64,000 nt of DNA from Seriola aureovittata. Its lineage: Eukaryota; Chordata; Actinopteri; Carangiformes; Carangidae. Location of the stretch: positions 4,432,694-4,496,693 of the forward strand of contig NC_079369.1 in assembly GCF_021018895.1 (NCBI RefSeq). Direction: 5' to 3'. The notes beneath the pieces were generated by a model. That model was not told the DNA's origin. It worked only from the letters and a program-made list of their open reading frames with translations, and made no database searches. Of the stretch, positions 46,560-59,299 are shown piece after piece; within the stretch, counting starts at the first letter, position 1; each line of letters starts with the position of its first letter. Both the position numbers and the translations under genes were made by a program.

Positions 46560-46985
46560 AAATATAAGTTCCCTTTTGGTGCCTGTTATGGCAGTGGCAC
46601 CCATATTAAAGCATTATGCTACGACATAAAGGCTGCCTGAAATTTTTCGTGCGCACCATATGCAAAGAAGAAATGAGAATAACTCAGAAAGGCACGAACG
46701 CGAACACGAACCACTGAATGCTCTTTTTGACACACTATTGAGGGAACAAGGAATTCAAAAGAGGTTATATTCGATCAGGTTTTCTGCCTCAATAGGTTAT
46801 AATCACTCCTAAAGTATTGAGCACTACACAGAGAAGAGAGCTTCTAAGGAGGCTAATCAGCAGGTTTTCTCCCTATTATCGTTTCCCATCTGAGGGTAAC
46901 AGCACACAGAAGTACCCCCTTCTATTGATTATCTGGACTGGAATTTAAATATTAATACACTGCCTGGCCCTGCTTGGCACTCTCT
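46560..46985. promoter_or_regulatory. Possible conserved non-coding block
   Basis: Unique, complex sequence with CATATGCAAAG (46659), GAATTTAAATATTAATAC (46941-46958), no repeat likeness and no frame longer than background. Confidence 0.3.
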
Positions 46986-48049
46986 CTAGAGCTGGGCTGC
47001 ATGGCAAAGCACTCATTCCCCAGATTAAAAACCCCCTCACTTTTTTTTTCTTTTTTTTAAAGCACAATCCTGCTCTCTTTTCAGCTATAAGAAAAAAAAA
47101 AACTTCAAGGGGGAAGTTGAGAGGAGAAAGGGGCCAGAGCTCTGTGTCTCTGCAGTGAATTCAAAGACGACACTTTTCCTTCAGGCCTGGGTCTGCTGAA
47201 GATGCAGGAATCACACGGCAGCCATTTAACCACTGCTGTCTGCTATAGAGAAATGGATACCGAGGAGCAATGCCCTCTGTTTGGCTGGTCAAGTAAAATA
47301 AAAAGAAAGAAAAAAAGTAAGGATTCATTGAGCTGTTAGCCCATTTTAGGACGTGAATTACGTCAGAAAATGAGGCAAAACATACTCGAAATCGCAGGTT
47401 TGAAGCAAAAGTTGGCAACGCCATCAGCAAGAGGTAGGAGCTGAAGAAGAGGCCGACGTAAACATAAAGTGAAGTTCGTTGTGTACGTTGCATACATGAG
47501 CCCAAAGAGTGTTATCCACTCAACCTTGTGAATGAGCACATTTGCCTTCAGGGTGTGGTTCTGCACAGAGGGGACAAAGCGCGTTGACATCAGTATTGGT
47601 GGGGCAACGCAAACACACAAGTTATGGCCCCACTTGACACAAGAATAGTGAGCCACAACAGAGACAACAATGTGTAACAGAGACTGAACAGGAGCAGAAA
47701 TGCTGCATCGTCATTGAGATAAAAAGGGTTGAACTGGATACGGCTGCAAAATGTCACGAGGAAGTTTCTTTTAGAAATCTTTATCACGAGACACAACTTT
47801 AATAAACATTAGCAAAAATAGATAATAAGAGTGTGTGACTACTTTAATATTGTGCCCCCGTTTCATTTCTCCATATGCTGCTTCAATATACACCTCAGTG
47901 TTGTTTTCACCGTATGAGTCAGAGGAATCGCACAAATCCCGGAGTAATCCTCCAAGAGCTATATAATGAAGAGCTCAACCCAGAGCACAAGACAAACAAT
48001 TTAGCATGACGTTAAGTCCCCGTCTCATACAGTGAGAGAGATGTCCATT
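46986..48049. other. Non-coding stretch, nothing recognised
   Basis: T-rich then A-rich runs (47041-47103). Overlapping minus frames of 114 and 97 codons (47505-47161, 47656-47363) have no domain likeness. Confidence 0.4.
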
Positions 48050-48330
48050 AATACACCTGCCTTGATTTGCATTCACTCTAGCTGAGGTTCACTGAAAGGA
48101 AAAAAAAGAAAGTTGGGCCCCTAAGTCAATCAGCTCTTTTCACTCTGAAATTGGGTCCTAAGATACATAAAGCTTTGCCGCTCTGTATGAGACGTATTGA
48201 GGCTATAATAGAAGCTGTTGCTGAATTTGGAATGACACACTCCTCCTCCTCCACTAAGGCAGTGATACTGTCATTTCTGGAGCTCTCTTCTTTTTGCACG
48301 GCACACATTCTTCATGATGACTTTGTTTGT
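48050..48330. promoter_or_regulatory. Possible conserved non-coding element
   Basis: A perfect POU octamer ATTTGCAT is at 48065-48072, followed by unique sequence. A 74-codon plus frame (48151-48375) and a minus frame cover the same bases; the plus frame starts MGPKIHKALPLCMRRIEAII but runs into a Lys-rich poly-A part, so I do not call it a gene. Confidence 0.3.
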
Positions 48331-48399
48331 CGGAAGACGAAAAAAAAAATCTTCTATTTTACCAGGAACCTGTAAACTGAAGTTCGTACAAACACTTAG

Positions 48400-48570
48400 C
48401 TAAATGAATAGTTAGCTTATTGGCTTTCTTTCCAGGAGTGAGATGTGAAAAACGACATTCATCTCATGCCTGAAGGTTCAGGACTGAGCTGGACATGTTT
48501 AGCCTTTTAGCAGGAAACAGCTAGCTAGCCTGGCTGGAAAAAAAAAGAAAATGCTCACTAACACCTACAC
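48400..48570 (+). repeat. Teleost GCTAAGCTAACC repeat, second copy
   Basis: AATGAATAGTTAGCTTATTG (about 48404-48423), GGCTTTCTTTCCAGGAGTGAG, later GGAAACAGCTAGCTAGCCTG (48513-48532) and ATGCTCACTAACACC match the same family as 17325-17490, here in the opposite orientation. Its two halves extend further than in the first copy. Confidence 0.6.
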
Positions 48571-49595
48571 AGTGCACGTCATCAGTCAGACATTTACACA
48601 AAAACACAATTAGTGATTTCAGTGGTAGTTATTTGATAGTGTGAAGCTGTGTCTTGACGAATTCCTGTTGCATAGTTCCGGCTATCACCCATGTTGCCAA
48701 ACTAGCATTAGCGCAGATACTCTATACCAAAGATGACACATTACAAGCGGTGCCAATGATATGAAATGTTACACATTTCATGTCTCCGGAGTGGGCGTGG
48801 CCATGATGGCTTGTCCATGTCAAAACATAACAATACATACAACACTAGATACTGTACAATTGCTGTACAATAATGATATTGTCAAGCAAAGAAACAAGTT
48901 TTATTCAAGTTTTAACTTTTAATTGACGGTTTTACACATAAGTCCCTCTTAACTTCTGTTTATCCGTTTGCAAAGCCATGTCTGCAGCATTGCAGCAGTG
49001 AATCTGGACCAGAACCAACACAGAGAAAAGTTATCTGTGTTGCCAGATCTCTCCAGAGATCTTCTGAAGTTATGTGGCTTGTGGAAAAAATGGGTCCAAT
49101 TGTTATTTTGGTGACTATTTGGTGAAATAATCTGTTATAATCCACGTTCACTTCTCCCATTGGGGTGAACAAACTCAGACCTGCTGCTGGTCTCCGGATG
49201 GGGCGGGGAGGTGGCGACAGCCACGTGACACTGATACAGGAAGTGATTCTAAGTGCCCCGTCTCCTGGTGAGCCTCCATCACTGAGCACAGGTCAAAAGG
49301 TCGTACCAAACATGGCAACCTCACTATGATTACAAGCTGCACACAGTCAATGCAGCAGCTATTCAACAAGAAATTGTTTTAGCATATCACTTGCCCTATA
49401 GGGCATCATAGGAATAAGACGCCGCTGCAAAGTCTGTGGTCCTAAAATTATCATACACAAACACTTTCTGACTGTTGTAGGTTGTAACTGAAGTTTTTCA
49501 TCCAATGCCACCATCAAAGTTGCTCATCCCTGCACGTCCTAAACATCAAACCTTATTCCAAGTATTAGTTGAGCCTTTTTCTGATTAAACTGTCT
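48571..49595. other. Non-coding stretch, possibly part repeat
   Basis: A 109-codon minus frame (49289-48960) lies in sequence with GTTGCCAGATCTCT and CTGTGTTGGTTCTGG-like motifs that recall a fish repeat, so it is more likely repeat than gene. A CACGTG is at 49222-49227. Confidence 0.35.
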
Positions 49596-50160
49596 TCACG
49601 GGGTGAGGACCTCTTCATACACCTCTGCCACATGATAATGTGACAGCAAAGGCCATTAATGCAAGAGCACAGAGGTCATTAGCATCGCTCCATGGCGTAG
49701 CATAAAGTAATCACCTCCTGAGATCTGTCTCCTGTGACTGCTGTACTGTCTGTCCTCCCCCTGTGGTTATTCTCTACACGTGTAAGGTCAGTTAATGATG
49801 GTGGACAGAGATATCTGACCAGGGGAGCCGCTCTGGCAGCTGATTATGCTCTGCTCCCCACACTTATTAATCAGCCATGAGATGACAAGGCCAACACTGT
49901 TAAGGATTTTAAACATTCCCCACTGCTCATCAAAGATTTTGCAATGAGAGGAGGCCGACCATAAATTGGGATTGAGTGGATAGGTGTGAAGATCTGGTTT
50001 TCCTGCAACATTTCTGCCTTCCAGAGATCTTAATGAAAGATGTCTCAGCATACCAAGACATAAAAGTAACATTTCCTGATTAATTTGTAATTTAAAAATG
50101 TAGCTGTTAATTTGATCCAAATGTATTAATCTGATAATGGCCCAATTTAATGACTCAGTT
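49596..50160. promoter_or_regulatory. Possible conserved non-coding block
   Basis: Unique sequence with CACTTATTAATCAGCC (49861-49876), GGTCAGTTAATGATG and GATTAATTTG cores. The 110-codon minus frame over it lacks domain likeness. Confidence 0.3.
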
Positions 50161-50537
50161 TTATAATGGCATTGAAGTGATGCCCATGTCCAGTATCCCG
50201 GGAATCAATCATCTGTATGGGACGCCTCGCGATTTTTGTCCAACGTTCAGTGCCAACGCAGGAAGGAGTGGGCCCTATGCGTAGCCAGATGGTGTAGCCA
50301 TTAGCAGAGTATGTGGGAAATACAAAAGTCCAACTTCACCGACGTGAACTTGGTGCAAACCTTTATATTAATCATAACCACAATCTTTCCCTCACCTTGA
50401 CCATGTGTTGTTGTCTAGCCTTTTGGAAAGCTCAGGGAACATGCACAGCTATTCTAGTGCGGTGGATAAAGTCATACGGAGCTGACGGATAACTCATTCA
50501 CTCAACACTTTTAGCAACTGTCATACTGCATCATTAG

Positions 50538-50943
50538 CATGACATGGAGCCACCAAGCGGCAGCCTCCGGGGCTAAAGAATGAAGCCAGCATGAAAGTGC
50601 CAAAATCTGCAGTTCCTCAAATGCCCACTTGAGTCTGGCTCCAAAAGCGAGTCAAGCCCCATAGACTCCCACATTAAAATGTCCAACTTTACACCAGCAA
50701 TAAACATGTTTACAGCCTGGTACAAATTTTTATATAATTCACCTGTTAAGGCTTAAAGTTAGTCTCTGCTCCACACACGCCCCACTTCTTTGCCCATTTT
50801 TGGATTAGCTGGGAGTTACGTGGAGTCAGGCACTGCCAAGATGGCGAAGGTGGAGCAGCCCATTCTGAGCTTCAAAACTGCTCTTCAGAAACCCCTGGGT
50901 GACATCACGGAGGCTACGTCCATCTCTATATACAGTCTATGGT
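50538..50943 (+). repeat. Teleost interspersed repeat ending TACAGTCTATGGT
   Basis: Recognised by ordered pieces: GCAGCCTCCGGGGCTAAAGA (50562-50581), GTGCCAAAATCTGCAGTTCC, GAGTCAAGCCCCATAGAC, AATAAACATGTTTACAGCCT (50699-50718), AAGATGGCGAAGG, CTCTTCAGAAACCCCTGGGT (50881-50900), GACATCACGGAGGCTACGTC and the end TATACAGTCTATGGT. This is a widespread percomorph repeat. The ORF at 50790-50972 lies inside it. Confidence 0.75.
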
Positions 50944-52928
50944 ATCCATATGAGGAAATCACATTCCTGTGACAGACAGCAGGCCATGCTGCAGTTAACT
51001 GGTGTGAGAGAGCACATTAAAAAAGACCAAACTAATTATGAGAGTCATTAGTCGACCTTGCTACTCAGCCTCATGGTTTGCATACTGACAAACGGAGAGA
51101 CAGGATGACAAAAGAGTCTTCTTTTACTGTAATACAGGGGGAGATTTCTGGGTTTCACTTTTTAATGTGGAACTGCCAGAATACATGGAACAGGACAAAA
51201 ACTCTGCTCTTAACAATCGATTGAAGACAGAAAAATCTCTGTCCTCACACATACCCGTTACCATGATTACCGGGAAACTAAAAATTTAATTTCACACTAT
51301 CATAAGTTAGATTTAACAGTGAGAAATCTGGATTCACCTCATTACTGTACTTGACATGTGATTTGTGCTGATACAGCAGTCGGTGGCTTGTTGCGAAGAC
51401 AGAATGGGCAGCTTTGGTGTCTTGTCATTCATATTTTCCAGTGTGTGGTCTGAGCATCAAGGGTGTGATTGGATCAAAGTAGACGAATCCACCAGATCTA
51501 AAAACCCAAGTTCTTTTCAGCACCTTCAAGACACCCAGAGTGGCGTGTTAACATCCCTGTTGCTGTGAGGCGACCAAACAAAAGCAGACAGCAGTGACAG
51601 TTTAAGCATGGATGACAAACAAAGATACAAAAGAGAACATCATACCAGAACAATATATCACTTCATGTGATGTTTCTCCTTCACACAAATGGCATCCTAG
51701 TTATTTTTCTTTGAGATGTGTGAATGATGTTTGCCACCATCCATCATAAAAGGACATAATGGAGGTTTGGGAAGTCAGAGAGACTTGGACACTCCAGGGA
51801 GCTCATTACTGGACCTATTAATCTGTTATTTGACCCCTGCGAGAGCACTCCCCAATCTAAAAAAGACCTATGCTTCCTTAATCCAAAGATAAAAACAAAA
51901 CCTCGACTGTGTCTCGGGGATCAACACTCCAATTCAGACAACAAAGCGGAGAAATAACATCAATGCCTTAGATTGGTTTGTTCTCAATGTTAGATAAAAG
52001 CGAGTTGATGCAGTTTTTCTTCATCTGACTGAGTGCTTTGAAAATGAACTCCAAGCAAAAGCTAAATTATTGATATTCAAGAGAAATCTTAATGTTGATG
52101 TCGATGCTGAACCGCAGTGCAAATATAAAATGAAGCAGGAGAAACGGAGTATGAAAATCACCCGTCCACTAGACCTTTGTTGTGACTGAGGAGCGAACCA
52201 CAGGAGTATCAGACAGTGAGTGCTCACCACTTTCCCTTTAAAGAAGAGTCCTCCTGCCATTCTCTGTATGCATCCTTCCTTCAGGGGTGATTGTCTCCTT
52301 GTTAGTGGTCTGCTGTTGAGCTCAGCACTTTGCCAAGTCAAAAACAATGTCATGCCTTGAAGGGCTGTGTGTCTCTCTCTGTCCTTTTGTAAGGCTTCTG
52401 CACTACTCAATTAAATTTCCTACATACAGCAGACAATAGACACAGGTATTATCAGACAATTCCTATTTCCCATTATATTTTTCCTTTCCAGAGAGACAGT
52501 TTAACACGGGCTCTCATTCATCATTTTATTGAGTGACGCAATTTTTGAAACCTTGATCTCATTATCCGACATACATTTATTCTCTTTACCTGTTAACAGG
52601 CCTGGATCGCGTATCAATCTTTCTAATTTTTCTTGTCATGTATACACCTTCATTGATTTCCTTCTGCTTTTTACTCAGATTCTAAGATGCAAAGTAAAAG
52701 TGTTTGAAGAAAAAAAAAGGTTTTCCCTCCCATCTCATTTTATTCATGTGAACAAGATAGTTAAGGTATTGCCTTCATCAGGGGTTTGACAGCAATCAGG
52801 CTAGTTTTAAATACTCCGTCTTAGTCCGGTTCAGTAGCTTAGTGATTGGAATAGTTTAACGGTCAAATTCAGCTGCAGTAATGTTTCTATGATAATGGGA
52901 AAAATTAAAGCACCAAAGACAAATTATG
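50944..52928. other. Non-coding stretch, nothing recognised
   Basis: A 129-codon minus frame (52410-52021) and several shorter ones show no family likeness. No RNA or repeat recognised. Confidence 0.4.
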
Positions 52929-53200
52929 AATCAATTAGGACTCAAAAAGCTGTGCGTGCCTCAGTTTCACTTTGGTTACGAAAGCTAGTAATGCTGCAGC
53001 ATGATGTTTGTGAGGTGAGTAGCTAACATAGCCTGCCAAGCTAGCTCATTTTGGACGTTACAATTAATTTTAAAAATGAAGAAGGAAGTATGAACTGTAT
53101 ATTTGCCGCTATTCATAAGTCCTTGAATTTAGGTTTTAGAGATATTTCTTTATTAACGGTGGCTAGCTAGCTAAACTGTGAAGGTGCTTTCAAACAGTGA
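52929..53200 (+). promoter_or_regulatory. Possible gene 5' end
   Basis: ATGATGTTTGTGAG|GTGAGT (ATG at 53003, donor near 53017) places a full-consensus splice donor four to five codons after an ATG, with several 'gctagc/gctaac' motifs nearby (52983, 53022, 53040, 53163). The pattern resembles other fish first exons, but five codons are no protein evidence. Confidence 0.2.
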
Positions 53201-53892
53201 GTCGGTTACCGCTGTTGCTCAGCAATGTTAATGTTCTGTATTTTCAGTGGGTGTCAGTAGGGTGCAATACACCACAATCCACCACAGCTATCAGGTACAT
53301 CCCATCCTAACTACCCGCACCATACATTACCAACTCGTGCTATCTACTTACTCTAATCTCATCATGTGGCTAACCTGAAGAGATTAGCTTAGCCACCACT
53401 GTGTTGACATTAGAAGTCATGGAGGTGGTGTTGGCATCCGTTCATTGTCTGAAGGTACTGTACTGCTCTTTGTTGCTTGCTGCAGTAGCTCGCCTAATCA
53501 ACAATTCATTTTCCAATACTGCTAAAGCGAGTTGTCTTTCTCCTTTAATGATAAACTGGGAACTGTGTGTTTTGTCAGTGTGTTTAAATTGGGATTTAAT
53601 ATATGAAATTTAGGTTTTTGTGACTTGAAAATCAACATTAAATTGAGGGTTGGGTTGGTTTACACAATGTGATATATCTGGTTCATTTCTTTCATTTAAC
53701 TCTTTTACAATGCAATATAGGTCAGTACGTACACGGTCAGTTTACTTGACCTATTCATGTCAAGTTTCTTTAGTTTGTTCGCAGTTGATAAATATCAGTT
53801 GTTGTTTGTTATCAAGTTCTTACATATAATATTTGGGGATCAAAGTTGCATTCATTAGAAAGGACAATTACAAAAAACAAATGACAAATTAT

Positions 53893-53895
<3 letters not shown>
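53201..53895. other. Non-coding stretch
   Basis: A 70-codon plus frame at 53401-53613 has no family likeness. AT-rich, nothing recognised. Confidence 0.4.

Positions 53896-53945
<50 letters not shown>
53896..53945. repeat. (AT)n microsatellite
   Basis: An uninterrupted alternating A/T run of about 50 bases. Confidence 0.95.
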
Positions 53946-53948
<3 letters not shown>

Positions 53949-55479
53949 CATGAAAATGAATACAATAGATGATTCAGCGTGTGAGAGCGCTTTGCAGTAA
54001 AATAAAACTTGCCTGAAAACATTCCCAGCCACTGATCTGAAACACATGATTATGTATTTTGATAATATCTTTGTGATCAGCAGTGCTGGAGGTCATGAAG
54101 GGCTCTGTGCTAGGTAGCAGGTTAAGAAATGATGACACCGTATGGACACTCCATTTCAAACTGATTCTCACAGAATCTTCTGGCTTTGATTTCCCCTCAG
54201 ATGGCTGGAATGAAAAGGACAGTTATACATATTTCAAGGCCCAAGGATCCACAAAGGGACTTAGGAATAAAGAGGTATGAACCTTTGAACTAAACAAAGG
54301 TCCATCACCCACATTTCATATCAGATGTGCTGTGTAGCCCTTGTAAAGATGTGGATATGGAAGGATGGGAGAGAGGAACCAGCATGCCCTTGCAGACAGG
54401 TTGTCTGAGTGTTGTCTGCATGTCCCATGACCCCCATCTTATCTGTGCCTCCATCTCTAACCTACACAGCACTTGGTCTGCAGAAAAGCTTCCACGGTAT
54501 TGTCCACGTGTGGGCCTCTTTGAATCCGAACAGAGGCTCATAACAACAGCCAGTATCAGTCGCATTAAGTTGATTAAAGTGGTTGGCGGACACACGGGCA
54601 CTTGGTGCTCTCACAATGCTAGATGAAAGAGCAGCATGGCGGCGGCGGCCCCTCTCCTGGTTGTCAGAGAGTCCACCTTTGCTCTCAGCAGAAGTCAATA
54701 AAAGACCAAATAATACACGAGTGAAAGCAATTTAAAGCTATTTTGCCAAATGATCTCTAATTGGCCCTTTCTTCCTTGTGGATCAGTCGTATGATTTTGG
54801 TGGTTGACTTAACCACAATTCTGCCTTTAAAAGCTTCTCTTGAAAGTGGACTACTTGGAGGAAGTGACCATTACCGTAAGTGCAATTGTGAAGAAACCTA
54901 ACCTTACTAAAAAAAAAAACAAGATTTCTACTTGCTGAATTACATCTATAAAAACGCAGTAAATAACTAAATTGCATTTATCAAATAAGAAAAAATGACT
55001 GTATTCAAAAGGAGAAGATGACATATAATTAAAAAAAACAGGCTTCTGAGAACTGTGGTCGCATTTCTAAAAGAATTGTGCATTTAAAAACAAACAGAAC
55101 CTGATCAAGATCTGACAGCACTTCGGTTTCATTTATCAGTGCTCCACGGTAATTTATTCAAATAATTACGATGCCAGATGCCATCCCCTCTTTAACCATC
55201 AAAACAAACTACAAGCTTTGTCCCTCCCATGCAGCTGAAGAGGTGTCATGTGAGGCAAGCTTTCCTTTTCATTACAGATACCATTTGAGGAACATGCCAT
55301 ATTCCACTTTTGGAAAGAAGTCAAGACAGAAACTGACAGTATTGTTCTAGTATCAGTGTAGAAAAAAACAACAGGAAAAACAAACAAAAGCTTTGGCACT
55401 AAGGAGCTGTTCCAGGGATGATAACACTATGAAAAAAAAAAAAAAAAAAAGGCAAGGTGATCAATGCTGTTCTGGATTT
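53946..55479. other. Non-coding stretch
   Basis: Overlapping opposite frames at 54305-54698 have no family likeness. A GGCGGCGGCGG patch is at 54638-54648. An A19 run is at 55432-55450; what precedes it was not recognised as a SINE or processed copy. Confidence 0.4.
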
Positions 55480-56440
55480 TGATAACACATTGCTCATGCC
55501 TGAGACAAATGATGGAAATTCTTAAGGAGAGAGGGCCTGCAATATGCCAAATATGCTCCAAATTAGCCTTCAAGAACAACTCTCAGTGTGTATATGGAAG
55601 CTGCGTGAGTAAATAAAGGGCCAGCATAAATTACCTTTGGATGTCAATCGTGATAGCACACCCTGTTTTCTTTTTGTTATCGTGTCGCCTATTCGTCTCG
55701 CTGGCAGATGACATGAAATGAAAGTATTCTCTCTCTAGCACCACCAACAGTACTCAGAGCGCTTTCTGACACTTGAAAACGCTACGGGTTCGTGAAACCA
55801 CAGCTGGGCCCCTACTGATTGGCTTGCACACAGGCTGCCACTAAACTTTCGCTGCTTGAGGAGTTGTCTGTGCCGGGACAGGTGGTGTTTATGCAGATGA
55901 ATGAACACATTACTGTGTGCTCTTCCTTCTGGTTTAAACATTAGCGTTTCAAATGTGACAAATCAGATATTCATCTCCCGCTATATGCAGCCATTGTGCA
56001 TGCTGCTTGGAGACCTTTGTATATGAATTCCCATAGGTGTTGATGGGTACATCCATAAAGTATGGACAAAGTATCGAGCCTCAGATTCAGGGAATTCTGT
56101 TTTACGGTCTGTATTCAGGCATCATAGAAATACTTGAGTGCTTTTAGTTTATATTTCATACATACCTGGGCTTGAATGTATTTTTCATACAGCAGCTGAG
56201 CGGAGACTTAGCTGCTGGGTCTTAAAATGGGTATTGTGAACACCCTGCAATTATCTCCCTATTATCGCACATATGTTCTCTTATAATTGGGTCTCTCCCC
56301 TAGTCATTTCAGAGCAGTGGAAACCTGACAGCGAATGGCAACCCCTAATGATGTTACATTGTCTATACGTGCTGAAAGAAACCTAAAGGTCGTACAATAA
56401 AGACTCTATTTCTGTCTGTGTAGATTTTGGCGACTTGTGA
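55480..56440. promoter_or_regulatory. Unique block, possible conserved non-coding DNA
   Basis: The parts at 55480-55640 and 56200-56440 look enhancer-like (CTGCAATTATCTCCC, CTTATAATTGGGTC, CCTAATGATG). A 68-codon minus frame at 55941-55735 is not convincing. Confidence 0.25.
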
Positions 56441-56461
56441 CATTTATCCCCTTTAGGGCAG

Positions 56462-56728
56462 AAACTTATGATTATTTTCTTTATTGAATAATTTGCCAAA
56501 TAATTGATCAATTAACTGAATGGCAGCAAATAGCTAAAAATGCGCATCACAGTTTCCCCAGAGTCATATGTCAAACCAACAGTCCAGAACCCAAAAACAT
56601 TCAGATTACTATCATAGAAAACAAAGAAAAAAGTGAGAAGATTCACATGAGAAGCTCAAGTTACCAAAACTGTTGCTGATAAACGACAAATCAACAGATC
56701 GGTTATTGGCTGATCATTTCAGCTCTAA
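56462..56728. repeat. Teleost TTAATCGATTAATCG-type interspersed repeat
   Basis: The order ATTATTTTCTTTATTGAATA (56471-56490), AATTGATCAATTAACTGAAT, CAACAGTCCAGAACCCAAA, GAGAAGCTCAAG and GGCTGATCATTTCAGCTCTA (56708-56727) follows a well-known percomorph repeat that ends in 'aatcatttcagctcta'. A terminal fragment of the same family is at 18838-18925. Confidence 0.7.
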
Positions 56729-58579
56729 TCCTCTTTGCATTTACGTTTATTTGGACGGGCTGGCTCAAAGCGATATCACGAAATTCACAAAACAATATTT
56801 TTTTTTCACGTAGATGAAAATGTTTCATACATTTAAAACATTAATAGCTCTTTCTTTTCATTTTTAATTACGATTTGCCTGCAGTCACTAATTTAATAAT
56901 TCATATCATATATGGTGTGATTTCAATGAACGCTGATAAACAATAATATGGAATTATGGTGCAGCGATATACATTTTATTATACTCAAACATTTGAATGG
57001 AAAAACATACAACAATATGACCTGATGCTTTGTATACATATGTAAAAATCATTATCTGTGGTAAAGTGCATCAAAATTATCAAAGGAATGCGGCATAAGG
57101 GAATAATATGGTGCAATTTCTTGCCAAATATTGATTTTTTTTTTTTTAAAGAAACATCCTAAAAATGGATAAAAGGTCTGCTTGACGAGAAATAGCAGAT
57201 TAGACAGGACATTTATAGACTGGGGCCACGACTTTATGAAATGTTTGCTCCACTTGCAGCGAGCTGCTTTGTTTCTGCGACACTCTGTGCTGTGGGTGAG
57301 ACACTAAAGTCCCTATTGTCTGAGTCAACTTGACCTGACCTAGCTGGTTAAGCTGAGGCATTGTGAACAGCAAATTGCTTCAACTAGGGGGGTAGCTGCT
57401 TTGTGTGGCTATGGGGAAAATAACCTTATAAAAAGCCCATACCCATAGTTAATGCAGAGAAAGACCAGTTTTGTCCCTGCAAAAGCTCTGTTTATTTCCA
57501 ACTGCCAGGGAAACACACAGCTATTGTTTCAGTGTGCTTCTCTGAGTCCCTTGGCGATCTGATCCTTCCTTATCCATTTAGCAACACTTTTAGCAATTCT
57601 GACTGTTTATGCACAGGCATATGTTAAAGTTTCTCACCACTTTATGCGTATGAGAAGCAGACATATGTCTGCGTATGCATGTGTTAGAAATAGTCATCCC
57701 CGTTATTCTAGGAGATGACGGTTGTGAAATATCTACAAATGCAGCGCCAATCAACAACTTGCATTCTGGCCTGAAGCCCGCAGCAGTAAAGTGGTGAGAG
57801 GGCCAGACAGCGCTTAGCACAAGCTCCTAATCACATTTCACCACTCGGCAGGCCTGTGCTTGCACGTCGCAGGTACTTGTAAACTCCTATCAGTCCTTCT
57901 CTTCACACCCAGTGTTGCTCTCAATGTCACTCTTCACCAAGTTGATCTGGAGACAGCCTTAATTTAAAAATGTAATTAACTGTGCCATAACACAACCTCC
58001 AGCAAGTGCTCGCTGCTTATTCTTGTGATTCAAAACAAAAACAAACAATGTGATGGAAATGAGGTTAATGTCACCCTCACTTTGCCATATTGTAAAATCA
58101 AATCCGGCTCCGCTCCTGTTTAGACAAGCTTTCTTTCGCTGCTTCTTTTTACATTATTTATCATTTCGAAATGAAGTTGATTGTTATTTACAAAGTACTC
58201 TGTAACAATATCATATCATAGATGGAACAATCACTCTGTAATCACTCTTTATTACAAATGTAACTCTGTTGGACTTGAGTAGAAGTGTTGTTTTCTTGAA
58301 TACTGACAACAAATGACAACTCTTGCCTTATAAAAGATGAAATCTTATCCAACACCAGTCATGGCTAAGTGTCATCGCACACACAATTACACACATAAAT
58401 GAAGCATCAGCCGTGAAAAATATCAGAGGCAGAATTGCTAGTGGTTTAGTCCAGACCAGTCCAAACTTGTATGATTGTCTGAACTGGGCACAGCTCTTGT
58501 TTGTGGTCTCCCACTGACTACCGAGTGGGCACAGAAGGGGGACAGCCTTTTTCTCCCCATAGGCTCACTGCCACCTCCT
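56729..58579. other. Non-coding stretch, nothing recognised
   Basis: AT-rich unique DNA, T run at 57127-57139, short frames only. Confidence 0.4.
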
Positions 58580-58650
58580 CATTTCCTGCTGGACCTCACC
58601 AGTAGACACCTCCCTGACTCTAATTACCACAGCGCTAGCTGCAGTTCCAT

Positions 58651-58682
<32 letters not shown>

Positions 58683-59095
58683 GTCCTCCCCACCAGCACC
58701 TTATCCCTGCAATGAACCACACCGCTAATTGTTCGATTACATCAACAATAACGCATCTTAAGAAGAACAAAAGATTAAAAAAAAAAAAAAGAAAAGAAAA
58801 AAACACAGAGGTAAGGACTAACTTGACATGCTAATTTTCATTAACCCTGATCTTTCTGTTCTTTCATCATCCGCCCTCCTCCCCATCGTCTTGCTCGTAC
58901 AGGGTGGCGAAGCACTCAAATTATCCACAAGCATTCCAGCTATCACTAATTATCCAAAGAGTTCCTCATTAGGCTATTTCAAATCCAACCTTAGATCAAC
59001 ACTTACTCAGACCTCAGGGATTCTTGATTCCCAGCAGCAGTTAAACAAACAATCAGTTCAAAGGATCAGGTATTCTACTTTAAAAGGAGAAAAAA
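58580..59095. promoter_or_regulatory. Possible conserved non-coding block with CAG array
   Basis: CTCTAATTACCAC (58617), CCGCTAATTGTTCG (58722), CTAATTATCC (58945) flank a CAG array and an A-rich run. The 119-codon plus frame (58475-58834) encodes Ser and Lys runs from these simple repeats and is not a gene. Confidence 0.35.
58651..58680 (+). repeat. (CAG)10 trinucleotide repeat
   Basis: Ten uninterrupted CAG units. Confidence 0.95.
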
Positions 59096-59299
59096 GCCAA
59101 GGGTAAACAACTGCTCATTTGAAAAGGAATGACTCCAGCAGCTCCCTGGCATGGACGCCCCAATCTATAATTCATTTTCCTCAAATACATTCGATTTCTC
59201 TCTTAAATTGGGTCATTAAGTTATAAAAAAAAAAAAAAGGTCTAAATACAAGGGTGCTAGTTTAGCCCACACTAAAGACTTAGCTCTCTGCTGCCTTTG

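Noticed and set aside
50790..50972. 60-codon plus ORF
   Set aside because: Lies inside an interspersed repeat.
52021..52410. 129-codon minus ORF
   Set aside because: Composition not protein-like, no signals around it, within the chance tail for this amount of DNA.
55432..55450. A19 run as tail of a retroposed copy
   Set aside because: The preceding sequence shows no gene or SINE likeness and no flanking duplication was seen.
58475..58834. 119-codon plus ORF with Ser run
   Set aside because: The Ser and Lys runs come from the CAG array and A-rich tract.
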